A stretch of DNA of 64,000 nucleotides from NCBI GenBank assembly GCA_963675235.2, contig CAXXFU010000002.1, positions 620,001-684,000 on the forward strand. The letters run 5' to 3'. Origin of the DNA: JAHJQZ01 sp963675235 (GTDB lineage Bacteria > Pseudomonadota > Alphaproteobacteria > Rhizobiales > Devosiaceae). A model generated the notes under the pieces. That model was not told the origin of the DNA, did not search any database, and saw only the letters and a list, made by a program, of their open reading frames with translations. The position numbers were made by a program, and so were the translations under genes. Positions 23,576-32,574 of the stretch are shown here, piece by piece (positions within the stretch are counted from its first letter, which is position 1; each line of letters begins with the position of its first letter).

Positions 23576-25783
23576 TCAGCCGGCCATGAAACGCGGGAAC
23601 CAGTCCTCGTGCACGGCCAGCAAATCTGCAACCGGTATCGCACGCGCCTCGCCAAGCTGCAATGTGTCGCCGCCGGTTGTGCCGATCCAGGCCGCAAAGA
23701 CATCGGCCGACCTGGCCGCGTCCTCGACGGCGTCGAGATCATCGCGGCGCATGGTGACCAGATAGCGCCCCTGGTCCTCGCCGAAGAACACGGCGGCGAG
23801 GTTTTCGTCGTTGAGCTCGGAGACGCGGGCGCCAATGCCCGAAGCCATGGCCATTTCGGCAAGGCCGACACCCAGGCCGCCATCGGAAAGGTCGTGGCAG
23901 GCCGTGGCCGTGCCTTGACGGATCAGGCTACGGACGAAGTTGCCGACCTTCTGTTCGTGTTCGAGATCGACCGGGGGCGGGGCGCCTTCGTCGCGCCCGA
24001 ACAGGACCTGCAGGAAGCGCGACTGGCCGAGATGGGTGCCCCATTCGTCCGGCGCGCCGATCAGCAGGATCACCTCGCCCTCGGCGGCAAAACCGATGCG
24101 CGCCATGTGCTTGTAGTCGGGGATAAGACCGACGCCGGCAATGGTCGGGGTCGGCAAGATGCCGACACCATTGGTCTCGTTGTAGAGCGAGACATTGCCC
24201 GAGACGACCGGGAATTCCAGGAACCGGCAGGCCTCGCCGACGCCCTCGATGGCGCGGACGAACTGGCCCATCGACTCCGGCTTTTCCGGGTTGCCGAAAT
24301 TGAGGTTGTCGGTGACGGCCAGCGGCTCGGCGCCGGTCGCGGTCAGGTTGCGCCAGCATTCGGCCACGGCCTGCTTGCCGCCTTCATAGGGATCGGCGTC
24401 GCAATAGCGCGGGTTGACGTCCGAAGAGAAGGCCAGCGCCTTGGTCGGATGGCCTTCGACGCGGATGACGCCGGCATCGCCGCCCGGCAGCTGCAGGGTG
24501 TTGCCCTGGATCCAGGTGTCGTACTGCTCGTAGACCCAGCGGCGCGAGGAAAGTTCGGGCGAGCCGACCAGCCGCAGCAATGCCTCGGAAATGTCGATCG
24601 GCGGGATCGGCGCCTTGAGCGGCTTGGCCTTTTTCGGCTCGACCCAGGGACGATCATATTCCGGCGCTTCGTCGCCCAACTCCTTGATCGGCAGATTGCC
24701 GACCTCGGTACCCTGCCAGATCAGGCGGAAGCGCAAATCGTCTGTGGTGACGCCGACCGTGGCGAAATCGAGTTCCCACTTTTCGAAGACGGCGCGGGCC
24801 TCGGCTTCCTTTTCCGGGTTGAGCACCATCAGCATGCGCTCCTGGGATTCGGAGAGCATCATCTCATAGGGCGTCATGTTCTCTTCGCGCTGGGGAACCT
24901 TGTCGAGGTCGAGCTCGATGCCGAGATCGCCCTTGGCGCCCATCTCGACGGCAGAACAGGTCAGACCGGCTGCACCCATGTCCTGGATGGCGATGACGGC
25001 GCCGGTTTCCATCAGCTCGAGACAGGCATCGAGCAGACGCTTTTCGGTGAAGGGGTCGCCGACCTGCACTGTCGGACGCTTGTGTTCGATCTCGTCGTCG
25101 AACTCAGCGGACGCCATGGTGGCGCCGCCGACGCCGTCACGGCCGGTCTTGGCGCCGAGATAAACGACCGGCAGGCCGACGCCCTTGGCCTCGGAATAGA
25201 AGATCTTGTCGCTGTCGGCGATGCCGGCCGCGAAGGCGTTGACGAGGATATTGCCGTTGTAGCGGGCGTTGAACTCGACCTCGCCGCCAACGGTCGGGAC
25301 GCCGAAGGAATTGCCATAGCCGCCGACGCCGGAAACGACGCCGGAGACGAGATGCCGGGTCTTTTCGTGTTCGGGTTCACCGAAGCGCAGGGCGTTCATC
25401 GCCGCTACGGGGCGGGCGCCCATGGTGAAGATATCACGCAAAATGCCGCCGACGCCGGTCGCCGCGCCCTGGTAGGGCTCGATGAAGGAGGGGTGATTGT
25501 GGCTTTCCATCTTGAACACGACGCATTGCCCGTCGCCGATATCGACGATGCCGGCGTTCTCGCCCGGCCCCTGGATGACCCGCGGTCCGGTGACCGGCAG
25601 GGTTCTGAGCCATTTCTTCGAGGACTTGTAGGAACAGTGCTCGTTCCACATGGCCGAGAACACGCCGAGTTCGGTATAGCTCGGCTCGCGCCCCATCAGC
25701 TCGAGGATCTTGTCGTATTCCTCGGGCTTGAGCCCGTGTGAGGCGATGAGATCGGCGGTGATCTTGGGTTCGTTGGGAATCAT
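23576..25783 (-). CDS. purL: phosphoribosylformylglycinamidine synthase subunit PurL
   Basis: A 735-residue small-type FGAM synthase synthetase subunit, catalysing step 4 of purine synthesis with PurQ and PurS. FSAMWNEHCSYKSSKKWL holds the active-site His region near residue 50. VVFKMESHNHPSFIEPYQGAATGVGGILRD and VGAKTGRDGVGGATMAS follow in the normal order. A second ATP-type half has ALAVTDNLNFGNPEKPE and ACHDLSDGGLGVGLAEMA. Length is normal for this subclass. It starts 2 bases after the DJ-1-like gene's stop, so it belongs to a purQ-...-purL transcript. Confidence 0.97.
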   Translation of the reverse strand: MIPNEPKITADLIASHGLKPEEYDKILELMGREPSYTELGVFSAMWNEHCSYKSSKKWLRTLPVTGPRVIQGPGENAGIVDIGDGQCVVFKMESHNHPSFIEPYQGAATGVGGILRDIFTMGARPVAAMNALRFGEPEHEKTRHLVSGVVSGVGGYGNSFGVPTVGGEVEFNARYNGNILVNAFAAGIADSDKIFYSEAKGVGLPVVYLGAKTGRDGVGGATMASAEFDDEIEHKRPTVQVGDPFTEKRLLDACLELMETGAVIAIQDMGAAGLTCSAVEMGAKGDLGIELDLDKVPQREENMTPYEMMLSESQERMLMVLNPEKEAEARAVFEKWELDFATVGVTTDDLRFRLIWQGTEVGNLPIKELGDEAPEYDRPWVEPKKAKPLKAPIPPIDISEALLRLVGSPELSSRRWVYEQYDTWIQGNTLQLPGGDAGVIRVEGHPTKALAFSSDVNPRYCDADPYEGGKQAVAECWRNLTATGAEPLAVTDNLNFGNPEKPESMGQFVRAIEGVGEACRFLEFPVVSGNVSLYNETNGVGILPTPTIAGVGLIPDYKHMARIGFAAEGEVILLIGAPDEWGTHLGQSRFLQVLFGRDEGAPPPVDLEHEQKVGNFVRSLIRQGTATACHDLSDGGLGVGLAEMAMASGIGARVSELNDENLAAVFFGEDQGRYLVTMRRDDLDAVEDAARSADVFAAWIGTTGGDTLQLGEARAIPVADLLAVHEDWFPRFMAG

Positions 25784-25785
25784 GC

Positions 25786-26424
25786 TCAGGCTTTCTCGAC
25801 CGGATGCGTGCCGCCAAAGGGCGGCTCGGGATAGTATTCCATGCTTCTCTGGACAGCGAGGGCGGCGTTTTCGCTGAACAGGCGTCCAACAAGGGTTAGC
25901 GCCATATCGATACCGGCGGAGACGCCGGCACTCGTCATGAGATTGCCATCGGTGACGACACGTTCATCGCGAACGAGCGTCGCGCCCCGGGCGTTGCCGG
26001 CGACAAAATCCATGGCGTTCCAATGGGTGGTGATGCGTTTGCCCTCGGTCAGGCCGGCCTTGCCGAGAAGGGCGGCGCCGGTACACACCGCTGTCACCCA
26101 GCGGCACGAGTTGGCCGCCGTCGTGATGAAATCGACCAGCGCGGCGTCGTCTACGCCGGGGCGCGTGCCCTGTCCGCCGGGGACGACAATGACGTCAAGT
26201 CCTGGGCAACCCTCAAAACTCTCGTCGGGCAGGACGCGCATGCCGTTGGCGCAGCGGACGGGTGCGTCGCTTGCGGCGACGAGAACGGGCCTGATGGCGA
26301 GTCCGGCCTTGCGTGCCATTGCCAGTACTTCCCAAGGGCCGACGAAATCGAGTTCTTCGACATCCGGGAACACGACGATCCCCGCAACAAGCTCGGCAGC
26401 AGAACTGACGGTTTTCGGGTTCAT
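25786..26424 (-). CDS. DJ-1/PfpI family protein (isonitrile hydratase-like)
   Basis: A 212-residue class I glutamine amidotransferase-like protein. FPDVEELDFVGPWEVL and VTAVCTGAALLGKAGLTEGKRITTHW (nucleophile Cys near residue 115) are the features of the isonitrile hydratase/AraC-amidotransferase-like branch of DJ-1/PfpI, and VVTDGNLMTSAGVSAGIDMAL closes the fold. No DNA-binding domain is attached. It overlaps no gene but sits 1 base after the membrane protein upstream and 2 bases before purL. A role in purine synthesis is not known. Confidence 0.88.
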   Translation of the reverse strand: MNPKTVSSAAELVAGIVVFPDVEELDFVGPWEVLAMARKAGLAIRPVLVAASDAPVRCANGMRVLPDESFEGCPGLDVIVVPGGQGTRPGVDDAALVDFITTAANSCRWVTAVCTGAALLGKAGLTEGKRITTHWNAMDFVAGNARGATLVRDERVVTDGNLMTSAGVSAGIDMALTLVGRLFSENAALAVQRSMEYYPEPPFGGTHPVEKA

Positions 26425-26425
26425 G

Positions 26426-27067
26426 TCAGCTTCGCTTGCTTGCGAGAAGGGAGCGATCGACGGCGATGGCGATCGTGTTGAAAACCAGGAGCAGAACCAG
26501 CAATCCGGCGACGTTCACCGCGACCTGGCCATAGCCGTAATCGCCGACATCGAGCACGGCATAAGGGTATTCGCCGGCAATCGGGCCGCGCACCAGGACG
26601 TAGAACAGGTAGAGCAGCGGATAGGCAAGCAGCGTGAAAACAGCTTGCCACTTCAGCGTGCCGGTGCGGTTCCACATCGCATACCAGGACAGATAGAGGA
26701 TTGGCGTGACATAGTGCAGGGCGATGTTGCACCAGTGGAGCAGGCCGGCCTGTTGCCACTGGCCGGACAGCACGAAATGATAGAAGCCGCCGACCAGCGT
26801 TATCGATGCGGCAGCCATGGCGCGGGTATGGGGCTTGCGGAAAAAGGCCAGCCAACGCTGACCGCGGACCAGGGCGCCGAGATAGACGAGCACCAGCCCG
26901 ATATTGGTCAGGATGGTGAAAAAGGAGAAATAGTAGACAACCGAGCCGACAAGACCGCGCCCGGCTTCTAGCGACAGTGGAATGATCACCAAGAACTGCA
27001 GGACCAGCGCTATGAGGCCGATGGCAAAACCGGCCGCAGCAACGGTCTTGCGCGCGCCGGCAATCAC
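26426..27067 (-). CDS. Pr6Pr-like six-helix membrane protein
   Basis: A 213-residue integral membrane protein with six hydrophobic segments, resembling the Pr6Pr (FAR-17a/AIG1-like) family. Conserved-looking pieces include FFTILTNIGLVLVYLGAL, a His in LLHWCNIALHYVTPILYLSWY and RGPIAGEYPYAVLDV. Biochemical function is unknown. GTG at 27067 is the start: it overlaps the purQ stop (GTGA), so the two are translationally coupled. Longer frames upstream are the antisense of purQ. Confidence 0.78.
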   Translation of the reverse strand: MIAGARKTVAAAGFAIGLIALVLQFLVIIPLSLEAGRGLVGSVVYYFSFFTILTNIGLVLVYLGALVRGQRWLAFFRKPHTRAMAAASITLVGGFYHFVLSGQWQQAGLLHWCNIALHYVTPILYLSWYAMWNRTGTLKWQAVFTLLAYPLLYLFYVLVRGPIAGEYPYAVLDVGDYGYGQVAVNVAGLLVLLLVFNTIAIAVDRSLLASKRS

Positions 27068-27735
27068 GCCATGGCCCCCTCGAACAACGACTCGAACAGG
27101 GCGCGGCCGTCGCTGCCGCCATGCTCGGCCTCGATGAGGTTTTCCGGGTGGGGCATCATGCCGAGGATGTTGAAGCGGTCGTTGAACACGCCGGCGATGT
27201 CGTTGGCCGACCCGTTGGGATTGGTGCCGGCGGCATAGCGGAAGGCAACCTGGCCGTTGTCCTCGATACGCTTCAGCGTGTCGTCGTCGGCGTGATAGTT
27301 GCCGTCCATGTGGGCGACCGGGCAGCGGATCACCTGGCCCTTGGAATAGCCGGACGTGAAGCGGGTCCGGGCATTGGCGATTTCCAGCTTCACCTCGCGG
27401 CAGACGAAGCGGATCGAGGCATTGCGCATCAGAACGCCCGGCAACATACCGGCCTCGATGAGTATCTGGAAGCCGTTGCACACCCCGAGGATCGGCACGC
27501 CGGCATCGGCTGCCTCGCGGACGGCAGCCATGACCGGGGAGCGCGCCGCGATGGCGCCGGACCTCAGATAGTCGCCGTAGGAGAAGCCGCCAGGCAGGAT
27601 GACGAGGTCGGGCCGATCAAGGCTCGTTTCCTTGTGCCAGACGATTTCGGGAGCATGACCGGAGATCTTGGTGACGGCCGCGATCATGTCGCGGTCGCGG
27701 TTCGACCCGGGAAACTGGATAATGGCGGTTCGCAT
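27064..27735 (-). CDS. purQ: phosphoribosylformylglycinamidine synthase subunit PurQ (glutaminase)
   Basis: A 223-residue class I glutamine amidotransferase that supplies ammonia to PurL. FPGSNRDRDM is the N-terminal motif and LVILPGGFSYGDYLR contains the oxyanion strand. GVCNGFQILIEAG has the nucleophile Cys (near residue 86), and MMPHPENLIEAEHGGSDGRALFES has the His and Glu. The ATG at 27735 fits the family N terminus (MRTAIIQFPGSNRDRD). purS is usually directly upstream in relatives, but only 156 bases separate this start from the next gene. Confidence 0.96.
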   Translation of the reverse strand: MRTAIIQFPGSNRDRDMIAAVTKISGHAPEIVWHKETSLDRPDLVILPGGFSYGDYLRSGAIAARSPVMAAVREAADAGVPILGVCNGFQILIEAGMLPGVLMRNASIRFVCREVKLEIANARTRFTSGYSKGQVIRCPVAHMDGNYHADDDTLKRIEDNGQVAFRYAAGTNPNGSANDIAGVFNDRFNILGMMPHPENLIEAEHGGSDGRALFESLFEGAMA

Positions 27736-27807
27736 GCGCGCATCGGGCTGTCGGCGCCCGACCCTTCGTTGACGGAGGGAACGGGCGTGTAATTGGCCGA
27801 ACGGCGC

Positions 27808-27842
27808 AAAAAAGCAAGAGGGCGGCGGGGATTTCCCGCCGC
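27808..27842 (-). terminator. weak intrinsic terminator of the acyltransferase transcript
   Basis: On the minus strand GCGGCGGG-N5-CCCGCCGC is followed, after 8 bases, by TTTTTT. The gap between stem and T-tract makes it a weak case. It lies between the acyltransferase stop and the purQ start. Confidence 0.4.
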
Positions 27843-27891
27843 AATCCTATTGCTTTGCTCAGGTTGTGACCCTGTGACCCAGACGCGGCCG

Positions 27892-28974
27892 CTATTCCGC
27901 CGGGCTGAGGCTGGGGCGTGCCGGAGCGCGCCACCGGTTGAGGCTGAACCAGGACGGACGCTCGAACAGGAACTTGCCGTAGCCGGTCCACTGCACCAGA
28001 GCGTAGAGGACGAAAGGTCCGATCAGCGCCGCGGCATAGACCACGATCGAGAGCATGGTGACGTCGGGCACCAGGTTGAGCTTGATCAACACCAGCCGCA
28101 CCGCCGTCATCGGCAGGGCGAAGGCGACATAGAGCACGATCGAGCGGGCGCCGATCCAGGCGAGCCAGGACATGGCCGGAAGCCTGACCAGCAGCGCCGC
28201 CGAGATGAAGATCGCCAGCATGCCGAGAAAGGCGAAGACGATGCGCATGCCCGGCAGACCGGCAAGGCCCATGTCGATGCCGGTGGTATACATGACGTGA
28301 CCCGGCAGGAAGACGGCGAGCCCGTTGATCACGGCCCAGGCAGCCAAGCCGGCAATGGCCAGCGCCTTGTGTTCCTGGGCGTAGTCGACAACCTTGAAGA
28401 AAACCGGAGCGAGGGCGTAGCCGGCGTAGAAATAGAGGAAGTAGGCGCCAAACTGGTCGATGGCGTAGAAGCCGGTCAGATAGGGCGTGTGCGTGGCCCA
28501 GAGCTGCATGACGACGCCGGCAGCCAGTGCGGCCCAGTGCGGCACCTTGAGCGTGTGCAGCAGCTTTACCGCTATATTGAACAGCGCCAGCACATAGATG
28601 AACCACAAAACGCCATAGGGCTGGATCAGCGAATGGACGATCTCGGAGCCGGCCATGCCGATGTCACCGGTTGCCAGTCCGACCTTCACAGCGACGTGGA
28701 TGACTAGCCACAACAGGTAGAAATAGGCGTAGTGGACGACGCGCTTGTCGAAGAACGTCAGGGAATCCTTGGCCAGCGTCCGCGACAGGAACAGGCCGGA
28801 AATGGCGAAAAAGTCGGGCATGCGGAAAGGCGTCAGGTATCCGGCGACAACATGCAGACCACCGATCTGCCCTGTGTCCTCACCGACCGAATAGGTCGCA
28901 TAAAGCATCACCACCATCAGGATCGACAGACCCTTGGCGGCATCTACCCAGTCATAACGCTTTGTCGTGGCCAT
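27892..28974 (-). CDS. membrane acyltransferase (acyltransferase 3 type)
   Basis: A 360-residue multi-pass protein starting RYDWVDAAKGLSILMVVMLY, the usual N-terminal motif of acyltransferase-3 proteins. PDFFAISGLFLSRTL and the FDKRVVHYAYFYLLW region with basic residues follow. Such enzymes transfer acetyl or other acyl groups to sugars of O-antigen, exopolysaccharide, Nod factor or osmoregulated glucans (OpgC-like). It is the last gene of a surface-glycan cluster and is preceded by 135 bases of AT-rich DNA that may hold its own promoter. Confidence 0.83.
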   Translation of the reverse strand: MATTKRYDWVDAAKGLSILMVVMLYATYSVGEDTGQIGGLHVVAGYLTPFRMPDFFAISGLFLSRTLAKDSLTFFDKRVVHYAYFYLLWLVIHVAVKVGLATGDIGMAGSEIVHSLIQPYGVLWFIYVLALFNIAVKLLHTLKVPHWAALAAGVVMQLWATHTPYLTGFYAIDQFGAYFLYFYAGYALAPVFFKVVDYAQEHKALAIAGLAAWAVINGLAVFLPGHVMYTTGIDMGLAGLPGMRIVFAFLGMLAIFISAALLVRLPAMSWLAWIGARSIVLYVAFALPMTAVRLVLIKLNLVPDVTMLSIVVYAAALIGPFVLYALVQWTGYGKFLFERPSWFSLNRWRAPARPSLSPAE

Positions 28975-29109
28975 TGTTTTCTCCGCGGTATCCGCTGCAT
29001 TACCGATGGCCGGAGTTCTACCACAAGTGAGGCTGGAATCGTCCTCACGGCGGCGTGAATATCCTATTATTCAATCGTTTACCTTAAATGTTTTGGTTAA
29101 GATCTGAGA

Positions 29110-30522
29110 TCAGCGTTGCGGTGTCGTGACCTTGTAGACCCAGATCGGCTTGAACATGTCAGGTGAGGGCGGGGCGAGAACGAGTTCAGCGCCGCGCCCG
29201 GCCGACGCCAGGGTCACAAGGGCCGAAGCGCAGTAGTGGCAGGCGAGCCAGTAGGGCGTGGGTGTTGTGGCGAGCACTTCGGTGTCGAGGCTGTCGTAGC
29301 GGCGTTTGCGCCAGTCCATCGGCTGGGGGTGGCGCTGGCCGCTGGCGCCAATAAAGGCGAAACCGTCGCGCACCGACGGGGCGACCATGAGTGTGTCCGG
29401 CCAGGAGACCAGTTGCGTGGCCGGATCGAAACCGGGGCCGGCATCGGCCCTGATCGCAGCCATCGCCACGTTGCCGTCATAAGGCGGATTGCTGAGTTCG
29501 AGATTGGTCCGAATGACGCAATATAGAAACTGCGGGATCAGCAGCACGATGAAGGTCCAGCGCGTTGCCTGCGCGCCGGCCAGCCCGAAACTCATGATGA
29601 GAAAGGTGATGAGAAACGCCATGTGCCATTCGGACGGCGCATAGACGGCAGAGGCAAAACTGGCGAACAGCACTGCGGCGACGGCGAGGGCGGCAAGGAC
29701 ATCGGGAGCCTTGCGCAGGCCATAGACCGTCAGCAGGACAGCGGCGCTGGCCATCAACCAGTCGGGATAGGCTCCCATCCAGAACGGGGTGGCCAATACA
29801 TTGAGGAACTTGACCGGAAAGCCGACGAAGGTGATTTCGCCGACCGGGTTGCCCAGGCCCGACAGAACGGCACTTGCCCCGAACAGCAGGCCGAGAGCCA
29901 TCGGCAGCAAAGAGGCGCGCAGGCTCAACCCACGCCGCCACGCGGTCAGCAGATACAGCGCGAACAGGAATCCGGCAAAGAAGTGCAGGCCGCAGGCGAA
30001 CGCCATGACCCAGGCGCCGGCAACGAGACGCCCCTGCCGCGCCAGCAGCACCGTCGTCAGCGTCAAGGCCAGCACCAGGGAATAGGGGCGGAAATGGTAG
30101 CCCCAGGTGTGCAGCACGACGTTCGAGAACAGGATCAGCGTCAAAAGGACGAGATTGCTGCCGAACAGCCTGACGAGCAGCAGCGCATTGACCGTCGCGA
30201 TGCCGAGTGTCAGGACGCGGGCCTGCTCGAAACTCAGCACATGCGAGATCAGGCGCAAAAGCCAGAACCAGACCGGCGGATGGCCTTCACCGGGAATGAC
30301 GAAGAAATCGGCGGGACTGGACAGGTGGATCGCCCAGGACCATGCCTGAGCTTCATCGAGCCAGGCATCGCGATGCAGCAGCAATGCCGTCATCAGCGCC
30401 AGATAGGCAAGAACGATCAGCGCCTGAACCAGGCGAACGACGGTCAGGCGCGCCGGCATGGCGGCGCGCAGGTTCAGGAGGCGTTTCGAGGAGGGGAGAT
30501 CGTCTATGCGCGCCTCCGCCAT
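29110..30522 (-). CDS. GT-C type membrane glycosyltransferase (family 39-like)
   Basis: A 470-residue protein with about ten membrane helices followed by a soluble C-terminal tail. The N-terminal loop LHRDAWLDEAQAWSWA carries the DE pair expected of GT-C enzymes (catalytic Asp near residue 55), and EGHPPVWFWLLRL is a typical second motif. Such enzymes take sugars from polyprenyl phosphates outside the membrane. The substrate is unknown. It starts 3 bases after the flavoprotein stop and shares its operon. Confidence 0.72.
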   Translation of the reverse strand: MAEARIDDLPSSKRLLNLRAAMPARLTVVRLVQALIVLAYLALMTALLLHRDAWLDEAQAWSWAIHLSSPADFFVIPGEGHPPVWFWLLRLISHVLSFEQARVLTLGIATVNALLLVRLFGSNLVLLTLILFSNVVLHTWGYHFRPYSLVLALTLTTVLLARQGRLVAGAWVMAFACGLHFFAGFLFALYLLTAWRRGLSLRASLLPMALGLLFGASAVLSGLGNPVGEITFVGFPVKFLNVLATPFWMGAYPDWLMASAAVLLTVYGLRKAPDVLAALAVAAVLFASFASAVYAPSEWHMAFLITFLIMSFGLAGAQATRWTFIVLLIPQFLYCVIRTNLELSNPPYDGNVAMAAIRADAGPGFDPATQLVSWPDTLMVAPSVRDGFAFIGASGQRHPQPMDWRKRRYDSLDTEVLATTPTPYWLACHYCASALVTLASAGRGAELVLAPPSPDMFKPIWVYKVTTPQR

Positions 30523-30525
30523 CGG

Positions 30526-32013
30526 CTAGCCGGCCTTGCGCGGCGTCAGTCTCTCGGTCACCTCCTCGGCGCCGGCGCTGCCACCCTCGTGGTATTCGGC
30601 ATCCTGATTGACGCCCCAGGTATCAAAGACTTCGGCGCCGGCGACGATGTTGCGGGCAGTCAGCAGGCCCGTCATCATCGCATGATCCTGGTTGTTGTAC
30701 TTGTGCATGCCGTTGCGGCCGGCAAGGTGCAGATTGGTGAAGCGCTCGCTGAGGCCTTCGCGGATGGTGTCGACATGGAACTGGTACATGTCGTCGTAGA
30801 CCGGGTAGGCCTTTTTCTGCCGGACCACGGAGCCGTCGATGATGGCGTCCTCGTCGACCAGCCCCAGCCGGGCGATCTCGGACTTGGCCATGGCGATCAG
30901 TTCGCTGTCGGGCGCCGACCACAATCCGTCGCCCTCGAAGCAGAAGTATTCCATGCCGTAGCAAGCGGTGTCCGGATCGGGGACCATGTCCGGCGACCAG
31001 GACTTGAAGTTCTGGATGCGGCCGACCTTCACGTCCGGGTCGTGGATATAGATCCAGTTGTCGGTGAAGCGTTCCTTGCCGCGGGCGATCAGGCCGATGA
31101 TGAGGAAATCACGATACTTGAGGCCTTCGGTGGCCTGACGAATGGCGTCGTCGTCATCGGCGCCGACGAGCCTGACCAGCTCGTTCATGGCCATCGAGGA
31201 CACGACATGAGCGGCGGTGATCTTTTCTTCCCGGCCTTCGGCATCGGTGACGATGGCGATCCAGCGGCCGGTCTCGGCGTGCTGGGTGAGGCGGGTGATG
31301 GTTGCGCCCATCAGCACCTTGCCGCCGTTCTCGACAATCCGGTCGCGGGCCCGTTCCCACATCTGGCCGGGGCCGAGGCGCGGGTAGCGGAAGGAATTGA
31401 TCAGCGTCTTGATGACGCCGGACTTGTCGCCCTTGGGCTTTTTCGTGAGCCCGAAGCTCGACAGGATGGCCGAGGCAAGGCTCAGACCCTTGATGCGCTG
31501 GGCGGCCCAGTCGGCGGAAATCTCGGAGCAGTCCATGCCCCAGACCTTCTCGGTGTAGGTCTTGAAAAAGATCTGGAACAGGCGCCGGCCGAAATTGTTG
31601 ACCACCCACTGCTCGAAGTTCCTGGCCGGCAGCGTCGGGTTGAGGCGCGCCCAGCCATATGAGAGCACGCAACGCACCGCCTCGATCGGGCCGAGCTTGA
31701 TCAGGGCATCCATGGCACGCAGCGGATAGTCGAACAGCTTGCGCTTGTAGAAGATGCGGCTCGAACGCGGGCGTTCGAGCAGTTCATCGCCCATCAGCTC
31801 GGTCCACAGCGCCTCGATCTCGGCGCTCTTGGAAAAGAAGCGATGGCCGCCGATGTCGAAGCGATAGCCCTTGTAGACCACGGTGCGCGAGATGCCGCCG
31901 ACATAGGTCGGATCGCGCTCGATTATGGCGACCGAATGCCCGGCCTTGGTCAGTTCGTATCCGGTGGTCAGGCCGGCGGGGCCGGCACCGATGATCAGTG
32001 TCTCGACATGCAT
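30526..32013 (-). CDS. FAD-dependent oxidoreductase, UDP-galactopyranose mutase/protoporphyrinogen oxidase-like
   Basis: A 495-residue flavoprotein. LIIGAGPAGLTTGYELTKAGHSVAIIERDP is the Rossmann FAD-binding start (GxGxxG at residues 8-13), and YRFDIGGHRFFSKSAEIEAL matches the family loop. HLAGRNGMHKYNNQDHAMMTGL near the C terminus is the second FAD-contact region typical of UDP-galactopyranose mutase-like amine-oxidase-fold proteins that act on sugar nucleotides or glycolipids. It begins at the last base of gtrA (TGATG overlap). Context supports a glycan role rather than heme synthesis. Confidence 0.82.
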   Translation of the reverse strand: MHVETLIIGAGPAGLTTGYELTKAGHSVAIIERDPTYVGGISRTVVYKGYRFDIGGHRFFSKSAEIEALWTELMGDELLERPRSSRIFYKRKLFDYPLRAMDALIKLGPIEAVRCVLSYGWARLNPTLPARNFEQWVVNNFGRRLFQIFFKTYTEKVWGMDCSEISADWAAQRIKGLSLASAILSSFGLTKKPKGDKSGVIKTLINSFRYPRLGPGQMWERARDRIVENGGKVLMGATITRLTQHAETGRWIAIVTDAEGREEKITAAHVVSSMAMNELVRLVGADDDDAIRQATEGLKYRDFLIIGLIARGKERFTDNWIYIHDPDVKVGRIQNFKSWSPDMVPDPDTACYGMEYFCFEGDGLWSAPDSELIAMAKSEIARLGLVDEDAIIDGSVVRQKKAYPVYDDMYQFHVDTIREGLSERFTNLHLAGRNGMHKYNNQDHAMMTGLLTARNIVAGAEVFDTWGVNQDAEYHEGGSAGAEEVTERLTPRKAG

Positions 32014-32486
32014 CAGCGTACGACTTTCAGCTGGCGCAGGCGGCGGGTGATGCCACCGGCGAAGGAAATGTGCTTGTGGGCGAAGAATGAGTAAAAGGTG
32101 ACGATCCCCATGGCGCCGATGGCGGCCAGGCGCATAGGCGCGGCATCGATCGGCAGCAGGTCGAGGAAGGCGAAAATCGGCAGCGAGAACAGCCAGACGA
32201 GCGCATAGGCGACGACCAGCCTGAGTGCCAGCGTGGTCAGGGAGACGATGAAGAAGGATCGCATCTGGTCGCGGGTGCGCCGTTCGTCAGGCGCGAACAC
32301 GAAGTTCCGCGACACCCAGAAGTTGACGTTCATGCCGACAAGCGCACCGATCACGACGGTGGCGCCGAAAAGCGCGGGAGCGTGGAAGAACGAGACCAGC
32401 AGCAGCGACTGAACGACGATGAAATCGGCCAGACTCGCCAGCCCTGCCGACAGTATATAACGCCCGAACGACAACATAACGCACAC
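32013..32486 (-). CDS. GtrA family membrane protein
   Basis: A 157-residue GtrA-like protein with four membrane helices. The N-terminal RYILSAGLASLADFIVVQSLL and the middle NVNFWVSRNFVFAPDERRT (the family N-F-x-x-x-R-x-x-V/T-F motif) are diagnostic. GtrA proteins are proposed to flip polyprenol-linked sugars across the inner membrane. It is first in the operon with the flavoprotein and the GT-C-like enzyme. The start is GTG at 32486 or ATG at 32477; both precede the first helix. Confidence 0.88.
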   Translation of the reverse strand: MCVMLSFGRYILSAGLASLADFIVVQSLLLVSFFHAPALFGATVVIGALVGMNVNFWVSRNFVFAPDERRTRDQMRSFFIVSLTTLALRLVVAYALVWLFSLPIFAFLDLLPIDAAPMRLAAIGAMGIVTFYSFFAHKHISFAGGITRRLRQLKVVR

Positions 32487-32574
32487 ACTCGAAAACTTGC
32501 GCGCATGCTAGGGACAAAGATTTAACGGACAATGAGTCGGAGCCGCTTCCGGAGGACAGCGGACGCGCGGTCGA

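Noticed and set aside
23270..25741. Plus-strand open frame of about 823 codons
   Set aside because: Antisense to purL and bolA, both of which have unmistakable family motifs.
26426..27481. Longer version of the Pr6Pr-like membrane gene
   Set aside because: The added N-terminal part is an alternate frame of purQ with no domain; the GTG at 27067 overlapping the purQ stop is the natural start.
29623..31662. Plus-strand open frame of about 679 codons
   Set aside because: Antisense to the GT-C-like enzyme and the flavoprotein; composition is that of a shadow frame.
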